From positions 87,640,243-87,704,242 of the forward strand of contig NW_024609835.1 in NCBI RefSeq assembly GCF_016920785.2: 64,000 bases of DNA, read 5' to 3'. The notes beneath the pieces were generated by a model that ran no database searches, was not told the DNA's origin, and worked only from the letters and a program-made list of their open reading frames with translations. Origin of the DNA: Ixodes scapularis (lineage: Eukaryota; Arthropoda; Arachnida; Ixodida; Ixodidae). The position numbers and the translations under genes are program-made. Of the stretch, positions 21,440-32,756 are shown piece by piece; the stretch's first letter is position 1; the number at the start of each line of letters is the position of its first letter.

Positions 21440-23155
21440 AATGAAGCTTACCAGCTCCCGTAAAAAAAGATTCACGTTTTGTGCTTAGCCGCCATCCATC
21501 GATGGATGGCTCAGTCGCCATTCATCGATGGCGGCTGAGCTGACTTTTTAAAGCCTGCCCCCCCCCCTTTTTTTTTTTTCGTCTGAAATCGCAAAAAAAA
21601 AAAAAACACGTTTCTTTGTATTCCAATAATCATAAAACCGCCCGCAACGGAGCGAAACCTGATAACGCCCAAGTTTCCTGTCACCTTCTAAAATCGCATT
21701 TTTGAATCGTGACTATCGCCAACTGCGCCCACTCTGCACAAAGCACCGAAATGGCGGCGCCTGCCAGAAAATCGGGTGATGGAATGCCGATGCTGCGAGC
21801 GTTGCATAGCTTATTTTTGGTCGCTCGTGCAAAGTGACGTACCGAGCTTACACGACAAAAGTCTCCAGCGAGGGCTCCTTTTTTTTAAAATACCTCGTCG
21901 TACACGTAGCTAAAGCTCGGCGGAAAGTACTGCTTCTACTGAATTCTCGGCCCGTCCGGAAGCTCTTTCTTAGATTGGTCTATAGACCAACAGGACGTTT
22001 ACAAGCAAGCCCGCACTGCGCGTGCGCACAAACCAGATTCAAGTGAACTGAAGCTTCGAATCCCGGAGAAAAGCTCACTGCAAAACCGGCTGATGCGGAA
22101 AAAAGCTCACAGATTTTTTTTCTTCTTTTTATATGGAGGCTGTTGGCAAAAGATCAAGACAACTTTACGAGGCGCAGTCAATCAAGGCTTGTGGTGATTT
22201 CTGTGTCAGTGAGCCTTCTGTGTCCTTATCAGAGAAAGAGCTGCTATACCGCCATCACCCTACATGAAGTGTCAGAATGTTTCTAGTTAGGGGGATGTGT
22301 ATCTAAACTTCATCCTTGTGCAATATTATTTTTAATGTCTTTAATGATTTTTTTAATTTTTTTTTTAATTTTACTATATATCTAAAGTTGCTATGATTCT
22401 CTTACTTCTTTAATTTATTTCTTTTATTTTCGTTTTTTTTCTCTTCCGTATAATTTCTATCGCTTCTTTCTCCTCCTTTTTATTTTTCTATTAAAACCCC
22501 AGTTGTGAGTATAACGCTGTTCTGTCTACTTCATGACAGTGTCTGTCCTTTGTGCTTTTTAATTCAATATGTTAAACCAACTAGCCCACCTAAATGTTTT
22601 AGTGCTGTTCGATCATGCGTAACATATATGAATTTATTATCTTTAAAATTCGTCAGTTGTGTAAAAAAAATTTAGTTTTTTGTATTACTTGTTAAGCTTA
22701 TTCAGTATATTGCTTCAAAATTAATAATTGCGGGCGAGTTTTTTCTGTGGTATGCTCTCGAAGCAGCGAAAGCCTAACGAAACTTTATGAGCTTGGAGAA
22801 GAAGGAAAAGTTCGAAAACTTAATAATGTGTCGCTAAAACCTAAAAAGCAAAACTCTAAATGCCGGAAATCCGAAAGTGCATGCAATAACGCGGTGCCCG
22901 AAAATCATTGACGATTTTTTTAACCTTTGAAAACAGGATAGAACGGTCAGTATGGTATCGAGGTTTCTTTCTCCACGGACATGCATGTTTCTAGCTGTTC
23001 GTGCTGGTGTTTCCACACGTTGCCTTTGTGTGATAGTGCCCTTTTACGGTGAGCCACCCATGACCTTCAGAGCTGCACAGTGTCACCGTTGTTGTTCGTG
23101 ACCTATATAAGAACTTGTCTTCTGTAAGGTAGCGAATTGGGCGAGTTGGTAAACG
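21440..23155. other. Non-genic, AT-rich
   Basis: No exon supported. A local palindrome built on CCATCGATGG lies at about 21489-21535, followed by homopolymer C, T and A runs (21558-21605). The stretch 22270-22740 is very AT-rich. Confidence 0.45.
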
Positions 23156-23635
23156 TTATACACGATGAAGACCGCTCAAGCGACGAAGACGGAGTGAAAA
23201 CAACAAATTTAAAAACGCGGAATTTTTACAAGTTACCGATGCATCCGTGCTCAATATGACGCGTGCAAAGCTACTCCTTGAAGTGAGTGCCGCGCTTTCC
23301 ACGAAGCCTGGATGTCCCAGGAGGAATACCTCGTCTCGCGTGAACGTACTTGGGGGGCCGCCATGAACTAGGGATCCTTTGGGAGACGGCGTCGTCCTCG
23401 GGGGAGAGTCGAAGTCCTCGTCGGCCAGAAAGGCGGTTTCTTCGTCGCCGCCGAAGTCGTGGCGGCCAGGCCCGGAAGAGGAAGAGCCCCCGCCCACGAC
23501 GTCCAGCAGTGGGAACATCTCGCTGCCCTGACGCGACGAGTCGAACGATGAGCGACCTTCGCCGTACGTCGCTGTGAGCGTGAACAGCAGAATGATGCCG
23601 AGCAGGAGGCAGGAACCGGCTGCGTAGAAGACCAC
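23156..23635 (-). CDS. Membrane-protein gene, exon 2 (probable last exon)
   Basis: On the minus strand an acceptor (TTTCCTGCACTTCAG) opens this exon in phase 0 at 23635, matching the phase of the donor at 25537. It begins with a strongly hydrophobic segment (VVFYAAGSCLLLGIILLFTL) that should be a single transmembrane helix, then a hydrophilic tail of about 135 residues. The tail contains a Gly/Ser linker (GGGSSSSGPG), an acidic patch (GGDEETAFLADEDFDSPP) and a Ser/Pro-rich stretch. With exon 1 it predicts a type I membrane protein of 263 residues. The final 30 or so residues before the stop at 23156 are less convincing, and a donor such as TCG|GTAACT could end the exon earlier. Family not recognised. 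Confidence 0.6.
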   Translation of the reverse strand: MVFYAAGSCLLLGIILLFTLTATYGEGRSSFDSSRQGSEMFPLLDVVGGGSSSSGPGRHDFGGDEETAFLADEDFDSPPRTTPSPKGSLVHGGPPSTFTRDEVFLLGHPGFVESAALTSRSSFARVILSTDASVTCKNSAFLNLLFSLRLRRLSGLHRV

Positions 23636-25536
23636 CTGAAGTGCAGGAAAAGGGTCGGGGTCACTCGTGAAGTGCCCCGAAATTTCATCGTTTTTTTTTT
23701 TTTTTCCTTTCCAGCGTTTTTCTTTCTTCTTATTTGCCGTTTTGTTTAAATTATGGCGAGGGGCTAGGGCCAAAACATCCCAAAGCAAAACGAGTCCGGC
23801 TCCGCCTCTCCAAAGAGCTCTCGCCAAACTCGGGACCGTCTGGTCTCGAAATGTCGGGTTACTGTTCATTAAACTCTTAATTGTGACTGGACAGAGCGCG
23901 GCGTGCGTTGTGATTTGTTGAGAAATCAAAGCGCTAAAAAAGACGAATACAGTCAAACCCGTTTATAACGAACAGCTGGAAACGCTCCGATGAGTTCGGT
24001 ATAGCAAGTGATTTGATATAGCAAACACCATTTACACCGAACTTCCACGATGCGTTCCTTGTAAGCAGAGTTTGTTCTTTTAGCTTATCTCCCTTTCTGA
24101 ATCGCTACTCTTTGTGGGCAACCATTTAGGGTTGAAAAGTTGTTTTTTTTTCTGTGCGTGCGTGCAGAGTGTATTTTAGCGTTCTCTCTCCTGAATCGCT
24201 TCTCTTCTCTAAATTTTGTTCGCAACTTGAGCTTTTAAAATTTTATTTTTATAGGGAGGGACAGGCTAAAAGACGATTGTCGGGGGGCGGAGGGAGGGAC
24301 AAACTAGAAGACGATTGTTTTCGCGTTTTTGGAAGCCTTCCCGGGGGGAAAAAGTTCGATATAGTCAATACGTTGTTCGTTATAAAAAGTACTTTTTACA
24401 TGCATTTTTATTTAAATTTTCCGTGAGTTCGATATCGACAATAATTCGTTGCACGTGGGTTCGTTCTAAACGGGTTTTACTGTAGCAGAACGACGTACAC
24501 AACAAAGCGCTTTGTGCGGTACGTCGTTCTATCTCCTTCGTGACTTTTAGCGCTTTTAATTATCCACAATGTACAATCATTTCGCCTAAGTTCATATCCT
24601 TCTGCGTTGTAAACCGCTTCATATCGATCTGACGAGAGCGAAGTTTGAAAGAGCAGTCGAGTTGCATGGATGCGCATTGACGAAGCGCGCCTTTTCGCTT
24701 TCCTCGGAGGGACGTTGAATTGCCCAGAGCCTGAGCGGAGCCCTCAAAAGCCGCCGTCTCGGCCACGCACTCCGAGCGGATCTTTCATATTGGTGGAAAC
24801 TGCGCATCCATAATGTTGATTGATTTATTCAGTGCTGGAGAGAGTTTCTATGGAGAGAAAGACCTAAATCACTTCAAACGTTTCTCAGTAACAAATTTTC
24901 TCATTTATACATTTTTCAACCACAAAAGTAATATAAAAAAACTGCCCGCTTTAGTCATCCCTGACAAAATCGTTGTGCATGCAATACTAACTGATAAGGT
25001 CGTTAACATCAATGCAATTCTGCTTGCAACAATACCTTTAGACTCATGTTACGTCACGCCACTTGGTTCACCTGATGTGGCGACGTGGACGACACGTCAC
25101 GCCACGCTGATGAGTTCCCACCAATGACATCACTTCGACGGCGCCTTTTTATGTCGTCTTTTTTTACATAACCTTCCCAATCACGCATTCAAGCGTCTTT
25201 TTAGTCGAACGCATGTATGTGGGCTATACGTATTTGTCTATTGTTTTAACAACCGCACAAGGGTCGCGTCTTTCTCTCTCAATCGGATAACAATAATTGC
25301 CCTGAAACCTCTCCACGAGATACACACGCAGTGATTTCTTGGAGAGGTGTTATGTTGATAAGTTTCATAATCTGCATGAACACGAAGAAACAATAGTATT
25401 GTCAGTTTAGTGAAGTGCACGCCCTTTATCTGCGGTTTTCCCGGGCAACCCGTGTCGGTGTTCCAGCCGCAGGGTGTGCTCGGCTTCATTCGTCGAGCTT
25501 ATCTTACAAAAGCCGAAAGACAATCTATACCCTCAC
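23636..25536 (-). other. Intron of the membrane-protein gene
   Basis: GTGAGG donor at the high-coordinate end and TTTCCTGCACTTCAG acceptor at the low end. It contains a TA-MITE (23950-24482). Additional small exons cannot be excluded. Confidence 0.55.
23950..24482. mobile_element. Tigger/pogo-like MITE in an intron
   Basis: 533 bp; the inverted ends begin CAGTCAAACCCGTTTATAAC on the left and CAGTAAAACCCGTTTAGAAC (reverse complement of the right end). TA flanks both sides (23948-23949, 24483-24484). Further GTTCGATATAG-like words inside echo the ends. Non-coding. Confidence 0.8.
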
Positions 25537-25848
25537 CTGATTGGCGTGAATGAATTTGAGTATTCTGTCCATGACGTCTAAGGCCCCTCCCGGTTCGGGT
25601 GAGAGACGCCCGTCTCTGAACACGGAGGTATTGACAGCCGAAGCATTCCAAAAGGTGTCGTTGTCATCCGCACCGACAGTGCCGCCCAGAACTTCATGCT
25701 GCTGATGCTGCTGCTGCACGGCAAGGCTCCTTATTCTCTCTAGAAGACTTTCGCCATTCAGCTTCGAAGGAGGAGGCGTCAACGTTAGAGCAGCTGTAAG
25801 TGACAATAGCTGCAGTAATAAAAGGTGGGAAAACATTGCGGAAGGCAT
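25537..25848 (-). CDS. Membrane-protein gene, exon 1 (signal peptide)
   Basis: The ATG at 25848 starts a secretory signal (MPSAMFSHLLLLQLLSLTAA); the frame is open further upstream but this ATG best places the hydrophobic core near the N-terminus. The mature part is hydrophilic with a Gln/His-rich run (QQQHQQHE) and three N-glycosylation sequons (NDT, NAS, NTS), which supports an extracellular or lumenal location. The exon ends in a predicted helix (DVMDRILKFIHANQ) at a textbook CAG|GTGAGG donor (25537) in phase 0. Joined to exon 2 it gives signal peptide, short glycosylated ectodomain, one membrane helix and a cytoplasmic tail. I do not recognise an orthologue. A decayed retrotransposon begins a few hundred bp upstream. 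Confidence 0.6.
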
Positions 25849-25964
25849 TGAGAAATGAGTTGGAGCCGTTGCGGTACGATGGAACGAACGATCTCGTGGA
25901 GACACCAACGACACCTCCACGTGAACTCGTAAGACACTTCTTTGTCGTCGTCGTAACAAAGCGG

Positions 25965-26260
25965 TCAATTAAAAAAAAAAAAATTAAGACTCCACTTCAC
26001 GCTGTGAAGGTCGTTGCACAGCAAAGCTGTGGTAGCACCGTTGGTAGCACCTGCAGCAATTTCCCACTTCACTGCAGACCCTTTTATGGCAAACGCCGCC
26101 AGGTGATGCTCCAGTCTTTGACGTCCAAGAGCCGTTTCTGCCTCATCCACAAGACCTGCGCAGTATGGTGGCAGATATTGTAAGGCAACAACTGAGCTAC
26201 CTGGACCAATGGCACCGCCAGTGAGAAGGCTCATAGGCAAGGTGGTGAAGACAAGCGGCG
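25965..26260. other. Unassigned spacer with an open antisense frame
   Basis: Between the host gene and the non-LTR endonuclease. A minus-strand frame stays open across 25965-26330 with fairly normal amino-acid composition, but it has no domain I recognise and overlaps the start of the plus-strand element. A 14-A run at 25972-25985 may be an old poly(A) tail. Confidence 0.3.
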
Positions 26261-29200
26261 AACGGGGTAAAAAAAAACAGAGGCGACGTAGATGCAGTAA
26301 GAAAACCACGGAAGCGGTGGGATTTCTCAACCTCCAAGGAGCGCGCCGGGAGCAGAAATGGGAAGAGCTCTACGGCGAGTTGGAGGGAGAACATATGACC
26401 CTCTTCGGAGTAGCTGAGACGCCACCTTCGTGATCTCGAAAAACCACCGACTTCGGAAAGCTGGTACTGGGCTGGACGCAACCGACTGGAGGGGCGCGAC
26501 GAGGTGGAGGAGTGGGAGTGGTGTGGCGTAGCTCATCCATATGGTACAAGGAGCCAGGAGAGTGCTGGGATCACATTTGGGTAACAGGAGCGATACTCGG
26601 TATTCCGGTCGCCGTTTGCGTGTACCTGTCGGTGGGGGCTGCCCGCCGAGAGGAAAACTAAGTGTTAATAACATGCGTGATGAATGATGCTAGGACCCTG
26701 GCTGATACGAAACAACTACTCATCATGGGTGACTTCAATGGACATCTGCACGAACTGGATGGCTGGGAAGATGAAAATGGACGGCTGCTGCTGCAGATGA
26801 GTGAAGATCTCGCCGTGGAAGTAGTTAATCTAAGAGGTTCATGTGAGGGTCAATTTACTTGGAATGCTCGCGCAAGGAAAAATATATTGATTCCATGTAG
26901 TGTCACATAAACTTGCTCGTTATCTTGTTAAAGTCCACATAGACGAGGCTGGTGAACACAGCATCGGAAGCGACCATAAACGAACTAAACTAATACTCTC
27001 GAAAGCAACGTGGATAACAACAAGACGAAAGCTCCATCCGACAAAATGTCTCACGCTATCTTCAAGTGCAGTTGAAAGAGTTGTGGAGGAATTTGAAAAC
27101 AGCACCACGAGGAAAAGTGCTGCTGACTACATGGGATACGTAGAAGAACTGAAGCAAATCATCCAGCAACACTCCACGAAGGCCCGAAATGGGCTAAGGC
27201 GGAGAAAGCGCTGATGGGACGCGGAGGTTCAAGCCGCCATCCGAGTACAGAAAGAACTGAACAGAGAACACCGCATGGGCCTTCACATGGGGACCAGAGA
27301 CGATGTCGAAGTAAAATGGCAGATGTACCAAGCGGAAAACCAAGCCGCAAAGCAACTCGTCCAGGAGAAAATTTCTCAGGCTGACTTGCGCAGAATAAGA
27401 GACATAGCTCAAGCGGGAGAGATGCGCCTCGACAGTTCTGAAGATACCTTGGAACCCTGGATGGGAGAGATCAGAGGCTGGTTATACTTGACGAGAGCAC
27501 AAGGCTGACCGCATATAAACTTAGGCATAGCCTTATAGACCACCTAACGAAGATATTTTCGCCCCCGGGAGCAGCACCACCTCAGGACATCTTTCCAAAT
27601 CAAAATCCGGATGGTACTCCGGTTGATGTCAACGGTGGAGAAATCGGCAGTGTGTCAATTATACGCGCTTTGACTCACCTAAAACGTAACACCGCCCAAG
27701 GACTGGACGAGATTCCGGCAAGCGTCCTCAAAGCACTAGGAAAAGGTTCAAAGGATCAGCTGGCAGGAATTTTTAACAACATTGCCTCTGGAGTAGAAGA
27801 AGTTCCTGGAGACTGGAGGAGAGCAAAGTCGTTCTCGTTCCGAAAAAAGGGTTGTGACCAGCGTTACCTCTGCAACTACAGACCACTGACTCTGACCAGC
27901 ACGATATATAGAACTTTCGTGCATATTCTGAAGGAGCACATGACTGCATGGGCAGAGGAAGAAAGCTTGCTTACGGAACTTCAAGAAGGTTTTCGACGAG
28001 GTCGCCAGTTGGAAGATCATCTGTTTACGCTAACACAATGTATTGAGGTGGCGCGCAAGGAGCAGAGGACCCTAATATGTTGTTTTCTGGACGTCGCCAA
28101 GGCCTACTATAGTGTGCCACATGTCCAGTTGATATGTCGACTAAAACATCTTGACATGCGACCAGAGTGGGTCACCCTCATCCACCGCCTATACAATGGC
28201 AACACGGTTAGGACAAAGTTAGGTGAGGCTAACTCTGAGGAAGTGCTGGAGACAAGGGGCTTACGCCAGGGGTGCCTGCTCTCTCCACTATTGTACATGC
28301 TTTACGTAACCGGACTCGAAACGCAACTGATTTGATCTGGACTGGGCTTCTCGTTGGCTCACTTAGAAGATGGTCTGACCGTCGGATGGGTTCTACGCGG
28401 ACGTACTTACGCAGACGGTGTAGTACTGACCGCGGCATCAGTCTGCGACATGCAGAAGCTCCTAGATATCTGTACCGAGGTAGAAACAGAACTTGGATTA
28501 AAATTCAACACCAACAAGTCAGCAGCGGTGCTGTTTGCAGGTTGACAAGATCCAACACTTGGCTGTCTTCGACTCGGAGTGGACTGTGTACCTGTAATGA
28601 ACTCGTACAGGTACTTGGGCATTACAGTCACAAATACAGAGGACTACTTGCAAGAGCACCACGCCCACCCCCGCTAAGCAGCCATCAGAGGAACCAACAT
28701 TCTGCGCAGACTGAATCTCTGGAGTTGCAATAGATGCGTTGTGACCCGGGAGCTGTGGAAGGCGGTGGTGGTACCAGGACTGACTTTTGGTAATGCTGTG
28801 GTGTGCGTCCCTGGAGACATCCGAGCTCACATAGAGCGTAGGCAGAGGGAGGTCGAGCGCCAAGCGCTAGGCTGTCATAGTACAGTAGCGAATAAAGCTG
28901 TCCAGGGTGATTTGGGATGGTCCTCTTTTGAAGCCCGTGAAGCTACCAGCAAAATCGCCTACGACGGACGTCTCCGACATATGGACACCTGCCGGTGGGC
29001 CAAAAGGCTGTTCAGGTACACTCAGCTGACTGGGCTGCAGACCCGCTGGCAGAAACACTTATACCAGCTCGAAAGCAAGTACGGCTTTTTTGCCGACCCT
29101 GTCCAAGCGTCGTCGGCCAGGGAATGGGAGAGAGAGGTCCGGAAAAAGTTTCGCGACCAGGAAACACAGCAGTGGCTCAAAAACGCCAGAGTGAAGACTA

Positions 29201-29760
29201 CGCTCGATGTGTATGTTGCAAACAAGAGGACCGTCGGCTCGGAGACTAGGCTATACGATAATAGCTTGGGTAGTCAATCGCTATTTGAGGCACGAGCAGG
29301 GACACTAAGGACTCTGTCTTGCAGACGACACTTCGATTCTACCATAACCACAAGCGTGTGCCGAGTGTGCGGGGCCCACGACGAAAGAGTAGCACACTTT
29401 GTACTGGAATCTGCAGGACTCCGGCCATGCCGGTCACGAGACAACGACCGAGACCTTCAAAGCCCTCTGGAGCTTGCCGAAGTATTGGGCTTCACTGTTA
29501 CTAGAGATGGACACCAAACCATTGAGGTTAGGCCAGCCGCACCAGAGGACAGGCCTGCCTCGAACGAGACTACGGCCTCCAGCGGCCTACATAGGCCGTC
29601 TGTCGAGGCAACAAAGAGACGATTAGAGGACTGGTGGAAAAAGATCTACCTTAGAAGGCAATAACACGCAAATGCCCCCAGGCTTGCGCATGAATATTGT
29701 TCGAGCCCGCCCAATCTAAAGGGAACAGCGGCATCATCATCATCTTCGTCATCCCATAGA
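26260..29760 (+). mobile_element. Decayed non-LTR retrotransposon with CAT-repeat tail
   Basis: An endonuclease, reverse transcriptase and C-terminal zinc-knuckle region lie in order on the plus strand, ending in a short (CAT)n tail at about 29731-29755. The microsatellite tail rather than poly(A) and the apurinic-type endonuclease place it outside the R2 group; I cannot assign the clade with confidence. The 5' boundary is uncertain. Confidence 0.75.
26290..29664 (+). pseudogene. Non-LTR ORF2 remnant (EN-RT-zinc finger), inactive
   Basis: Endonuclease pieces are at about 26317-26433 (FLNLQGARREQKWEELYGEL), 26662-26910 (GDFNGHLHELDGW, GQFTW) and 26900-27000 (SIGSDHK, the SDH box). The reverse transcriptase begins at about 27652 (AQGLDEIPASVLKAL), with NYRPLTLTS, CFLDVAKAYYSV, and GLRQGCLLSPLLYMLY; the catalytic box at about 28408 reads YADG instead of the usual YADD. 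The 28741-29664 frame (307 codons) holds the thumb/C-terminal region with a CRVCG...H cysteine-histidine knuckle at about 29360-29400. Stops and frame changes near 26434, 26640, 27214, 27508, 28335 and 28545, plus the altered active site, show it is dead. Confidence 0.85.
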
Positions 29761-29939
29761 ACTTCCAGTTTGTAAAAAGAATGAACCAGTGCCACTAAAT
29801 AGGCTACGCTTCAACGTAATGACCCTTTGCCATATTGTGGTTTAAAATCATGGTTTCCAGTTATCTGAAGCTTTATCTGAAATCCCAGGAACCGTTTTTC
29901 TGTCCTCCGCAAATGTTTAAGCAGTTCGCGACAAAGCAA

Positions 29940-30018
29940 AGCAATATTACATGAGCTTCCTAACACCGAACTTAATGCTGAGCAATATTACATGAGCTTC
30001 CTAACACCGAACTTAATC
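29940..30018 (+). repeat. Tandem duplication, about 41-bp unit
   Basis: GCAATATTACATGAGCTTCC and the following bases through ACCGAACTTAAT occur twice head to tail, the second copy exact for at least 36 bp; a recent duplication. Confidence 0.85.
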
Positions 30019-30179
30019 TCGTAAGAACCCCCCCCCCCTCCCCCATCGCCCTCTTGTAGGGACCCCCCTTAACTTACGGGAGACTTTAACCAATGCGGCG
30101 GTCACAGCAATGTTGGGGAACGGAATGCCGATACACTAAGCGCAGCTCATTTATTGGTCTACATTACAGACGTGTGCCT

Positions 30180-30322
30180 ATTTGAAATACTCTACTCAAG
30201 ATACTGTATCTCAAATACTTTTCAAAGTATCTTGGTAGGTTGCAAATACTTTGGGTCGAGAGTATTTGATACTCTATTTTAATTGCATTTCTGAGTATCT
30301 TGTACTCATTATCTCAAATACG
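30180..30322. repeat. AAATAC/GTATTT-rich hAT-style fragment
   Basis: Repeated degenerate words such as AAATACTTT, GTATTTGATACTC and AGATACTGTATC recur here, at 32560-32870 and at about 54590-54780. They resemble subterminal repeats of a non-autonomous hAT family. The ends were not defined. Confidence 0.45.
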
Positions 30323-30324
30323 TT

Positions 30325-31114
30325 TTAGAGCGCAGCTCTTAGGCGCCCGTTTCCGGCTTGAGCGGCGTCGCCGTCGGCGTCGGCGTCGCCGTCGCCGTCG
30401 GCGTAGCCGCGCGGTGCATTATGGGAAATGACCCATAATGCACCGCGCGAGCCCCCCACCGGGGTCACGTGACCTCGTGGGGGGGCAAGTGATCCCCCCG
30501 AGGTCACGTGACCCCCCGAAGTCACGTGACTCCCCTGAGGTCACGTGACCCCCTCCTTGAGGTCACGTGACCCCCTAAGTCACGTGACCCCCGCCGATGT
30601 CGCGTGACCCCCCCCGATGACGTCATCGTCACTGATGACGTCACCGGCATCCACATCGCCATCGTCATCATCACTGATGACGTTATCATCACTGATGACG
30701 TCATTAGTGACGTCACTGATGACGTCACCGGCATCCACATCGTCATCATCACTGATGACGTCACCGGCATCCGCATCGTCATCGTCATCATCACTGATGA
30801 CATCATCAGGGACGTCACTGATGACGTTACCGACATCCGCATCGTCATCGTCATCATCACTGATGACATCGTCAGTGACGTCACTAATGTCGTCACCGGC
30901 ATCCGCATCGTCATCGTCACTAATGACGTCATCAGTGACGTCAGTGATGACATCATCGGCATTGGGAGGTCACGTGACCCCCCCTGGTCCTCCCAAGGTC
31001 ACGTGACCCCCCCCCCCCGGTCATTAAGTTGAACCCCCCCGGTCAGTTGAACCCCTCCCCCCCCAGTACCCTTCCCTCCTCCTCCTCAAGAGCTGCGCTC
31101 TAATTCGGCGTTAC
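30325..31114 (+). mobile_element. Cassette repeat B with palindromic-site arrays
   Basis: It begins with TTTTAGAGCGCAGCTCTTAG and ends with AAGAGCTGCGCTCTAATTCG (to 31114), the same terminal modules as repeats A and C. The interior holds first a run of GGTCACGTGACC palindromes with C/G-rich spacers (30463-30610, again 30965-31015), then an array of TGATGACGTCA-type units in a (CATCGTCATCATCAC) context (30610-30965). The two long overlapping open frames across the array are low-complexity artefacts. No target duplication identified. Confidence 0.7.
30610..30965 (+). repeat. Minisatellite of TGACGTCA-bearing units
   Basis: Irregular tandem units combine TGATGACGTCACCGGCATCC with CGCATCGTCATCGTCATC; about ten TGACGTCA-like palindromes occur in 350 bp. 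Confidence 0.85.
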
Positions 31115-32555
31115 AGGGAGTTGTAAACGGCTTTCACTTTTTTGACATTCCGCCATTTTCCGAGTCTTTCGGTATGAAGTGGCGTGGGCGTGACGCGAGC
31201 AAACGTGAACATTCTTTCGAGCAACCAAATCCTGTTGCTAGCTCCGATTAGCTACGGTTACTTTGATATAGCTCGTGAGAAAAAAACATCGCTTTTTTGC
31301 CGATTGTGACTCATATTTCAGCCCCAAGCTGGTACAATTAAGGTTTTCCCCTCGCCCTCCTAAAGGCGCCTTTTGTTTCCTTGAGTTCCCCCGAAAAATC
31401 CTCAAACAAAAGGGGTGGTTCTACGGAAGAAAAGATTGCCACAGTGAGGCGCAACGCAGACCGGGAAACGATTAACGACAACGATGCAACTTGCTAGTTG
31501 TATATTTAATCCCGCTAAGGCAAAACATCTAAGTTTCTTTTGTTTATTTTCCTTTTGTCGTCAATCCGTCAATTATCGCTCTCGCGAACACTATCTGCAA
31601 GCGAACATTGATAAGCCGAGAACAAAACAGGAAACGAACTAAAAGCTGGATGACCTCTCAAAATGCCAACAAAGCGTCCTCCAACGTAGAGTGCCTTTAT
31701 AAACGCAACCTATTTAAAGAGGGTGCGACCACTGCCGTGGCTAATATGTGGGCTCTCTTTGTTATCCATTCACTTATATCCGTATACCAAGTTCGTTTAT
31801 AGTGAACTCCACATATAGGGAATATGGATTGGCCAGCAGCGTCGTACGTGAGCCATGTGGCCTCTACTGTCCCGTCTTCGTGGTTCCTTGTACCGTTATC
31901 TAGACCGCGAACTCTTTTGACTGGGAGAGCAGGAGTTCCTGAGACGATGGTCCTCCCACTACGTCCGGTTGGCCAACGGCCGAATCCTTCTTTCTTTTAC
32001 GCCACTTCCCTTGGCGTGATAGGACCTTTACTGAAATGGCATCCGAGTTTGAAGTTTTTATCTATCCTCACGTATTTTTCTCTTTTTCCTGAATCAGTGT
32101 CTTTGGTACGCTATCTTTGCGTGAGAGGTAAGATACTGTGTTCAGTTCTTGTGTAAAGTGTACCCATTGTATCGAAGGGTCCAATAACTATAAATAAGCT
32201 TGAAGACCAGTGTGTGTATTATGTACTTTATAGTTCCATTGAATTGACGTCAATAAGCTCAGCATGTACAACTTCGTCGCTTTGGAATGCGAGCAAGACA
32301 TGCGGCACACGCAGAAATACTGAAGACGGCACAGACCAGTCGCCCTTGCTCTGAATGAGTTCACACCTATAGGCTAATAGGGGGTACTCACGAGACGCCA
32401 TATATTGTCGGACGTTGTTCGCAGCGCATGCTCAGAACTAGCTCCCATTTATCGTCTTCCAAGAAAAACGATTCTGGTTGCGAGGAATGGATGTTGAGCG
32501 TCCATCCACGTGCATTCCTCGCAGGCAGGGCAGACGTGAGCGTATCTTAAGTACT
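31115..32555. other. Non-genic
   Basis: No exon supported. Open frames at 31824-32156 and elsewhere lack domains, splice context or codon bias. The composition is ordinary. Confidence 0.45.
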
Positions 32556-32592
32556 CTATTCAAAATAATGTAGTTCAAATGCCTTTGGTATA

Positions 32593-32756
32593 CTCTGTTT
32601 CACTTTATGATGTACAGCAGGAAAGGCTACAAGCGCGAGCTCCTTGCTCTGGGGCAGATCTCGGCGGCACAAGCTCTTGTGCATTAAGGGCAGCTGCCAA
32701 CGCTATGAGCTTGCGCTTCTAGCCTTCGCTGCGGTACAACATAAGGTGAAACGGAG
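32593..32756. mobile_element. TA-MITE, family 1, copy 2
   Basis: 164 bp with about 48-bp inverted ends (left CTCTGTTTCACTTTATG, right CATAAGGTGAAACGGAG in part) and TA on both sides (32591-32592, 32757-32758). The core word GGCTACAAGCGCGAGC matches the copy at 2120-2281. It interrupts an AAATAC-rich repeat (about 32560-32870). Confidence 0.75.

Noticed and set aside
30522..31032. Long overlapping open frames on both strands in cassette B
   Set aside because: Composition is pure minisatellite (Thr/Ser/Met or Asp/Val/Ile runs); no gene is implied.
31824..32156. A 110-codon plus-strand frame
   Set aside because: No domain, codon bias, splice sites or conservation signal; indistinguishable from chance.
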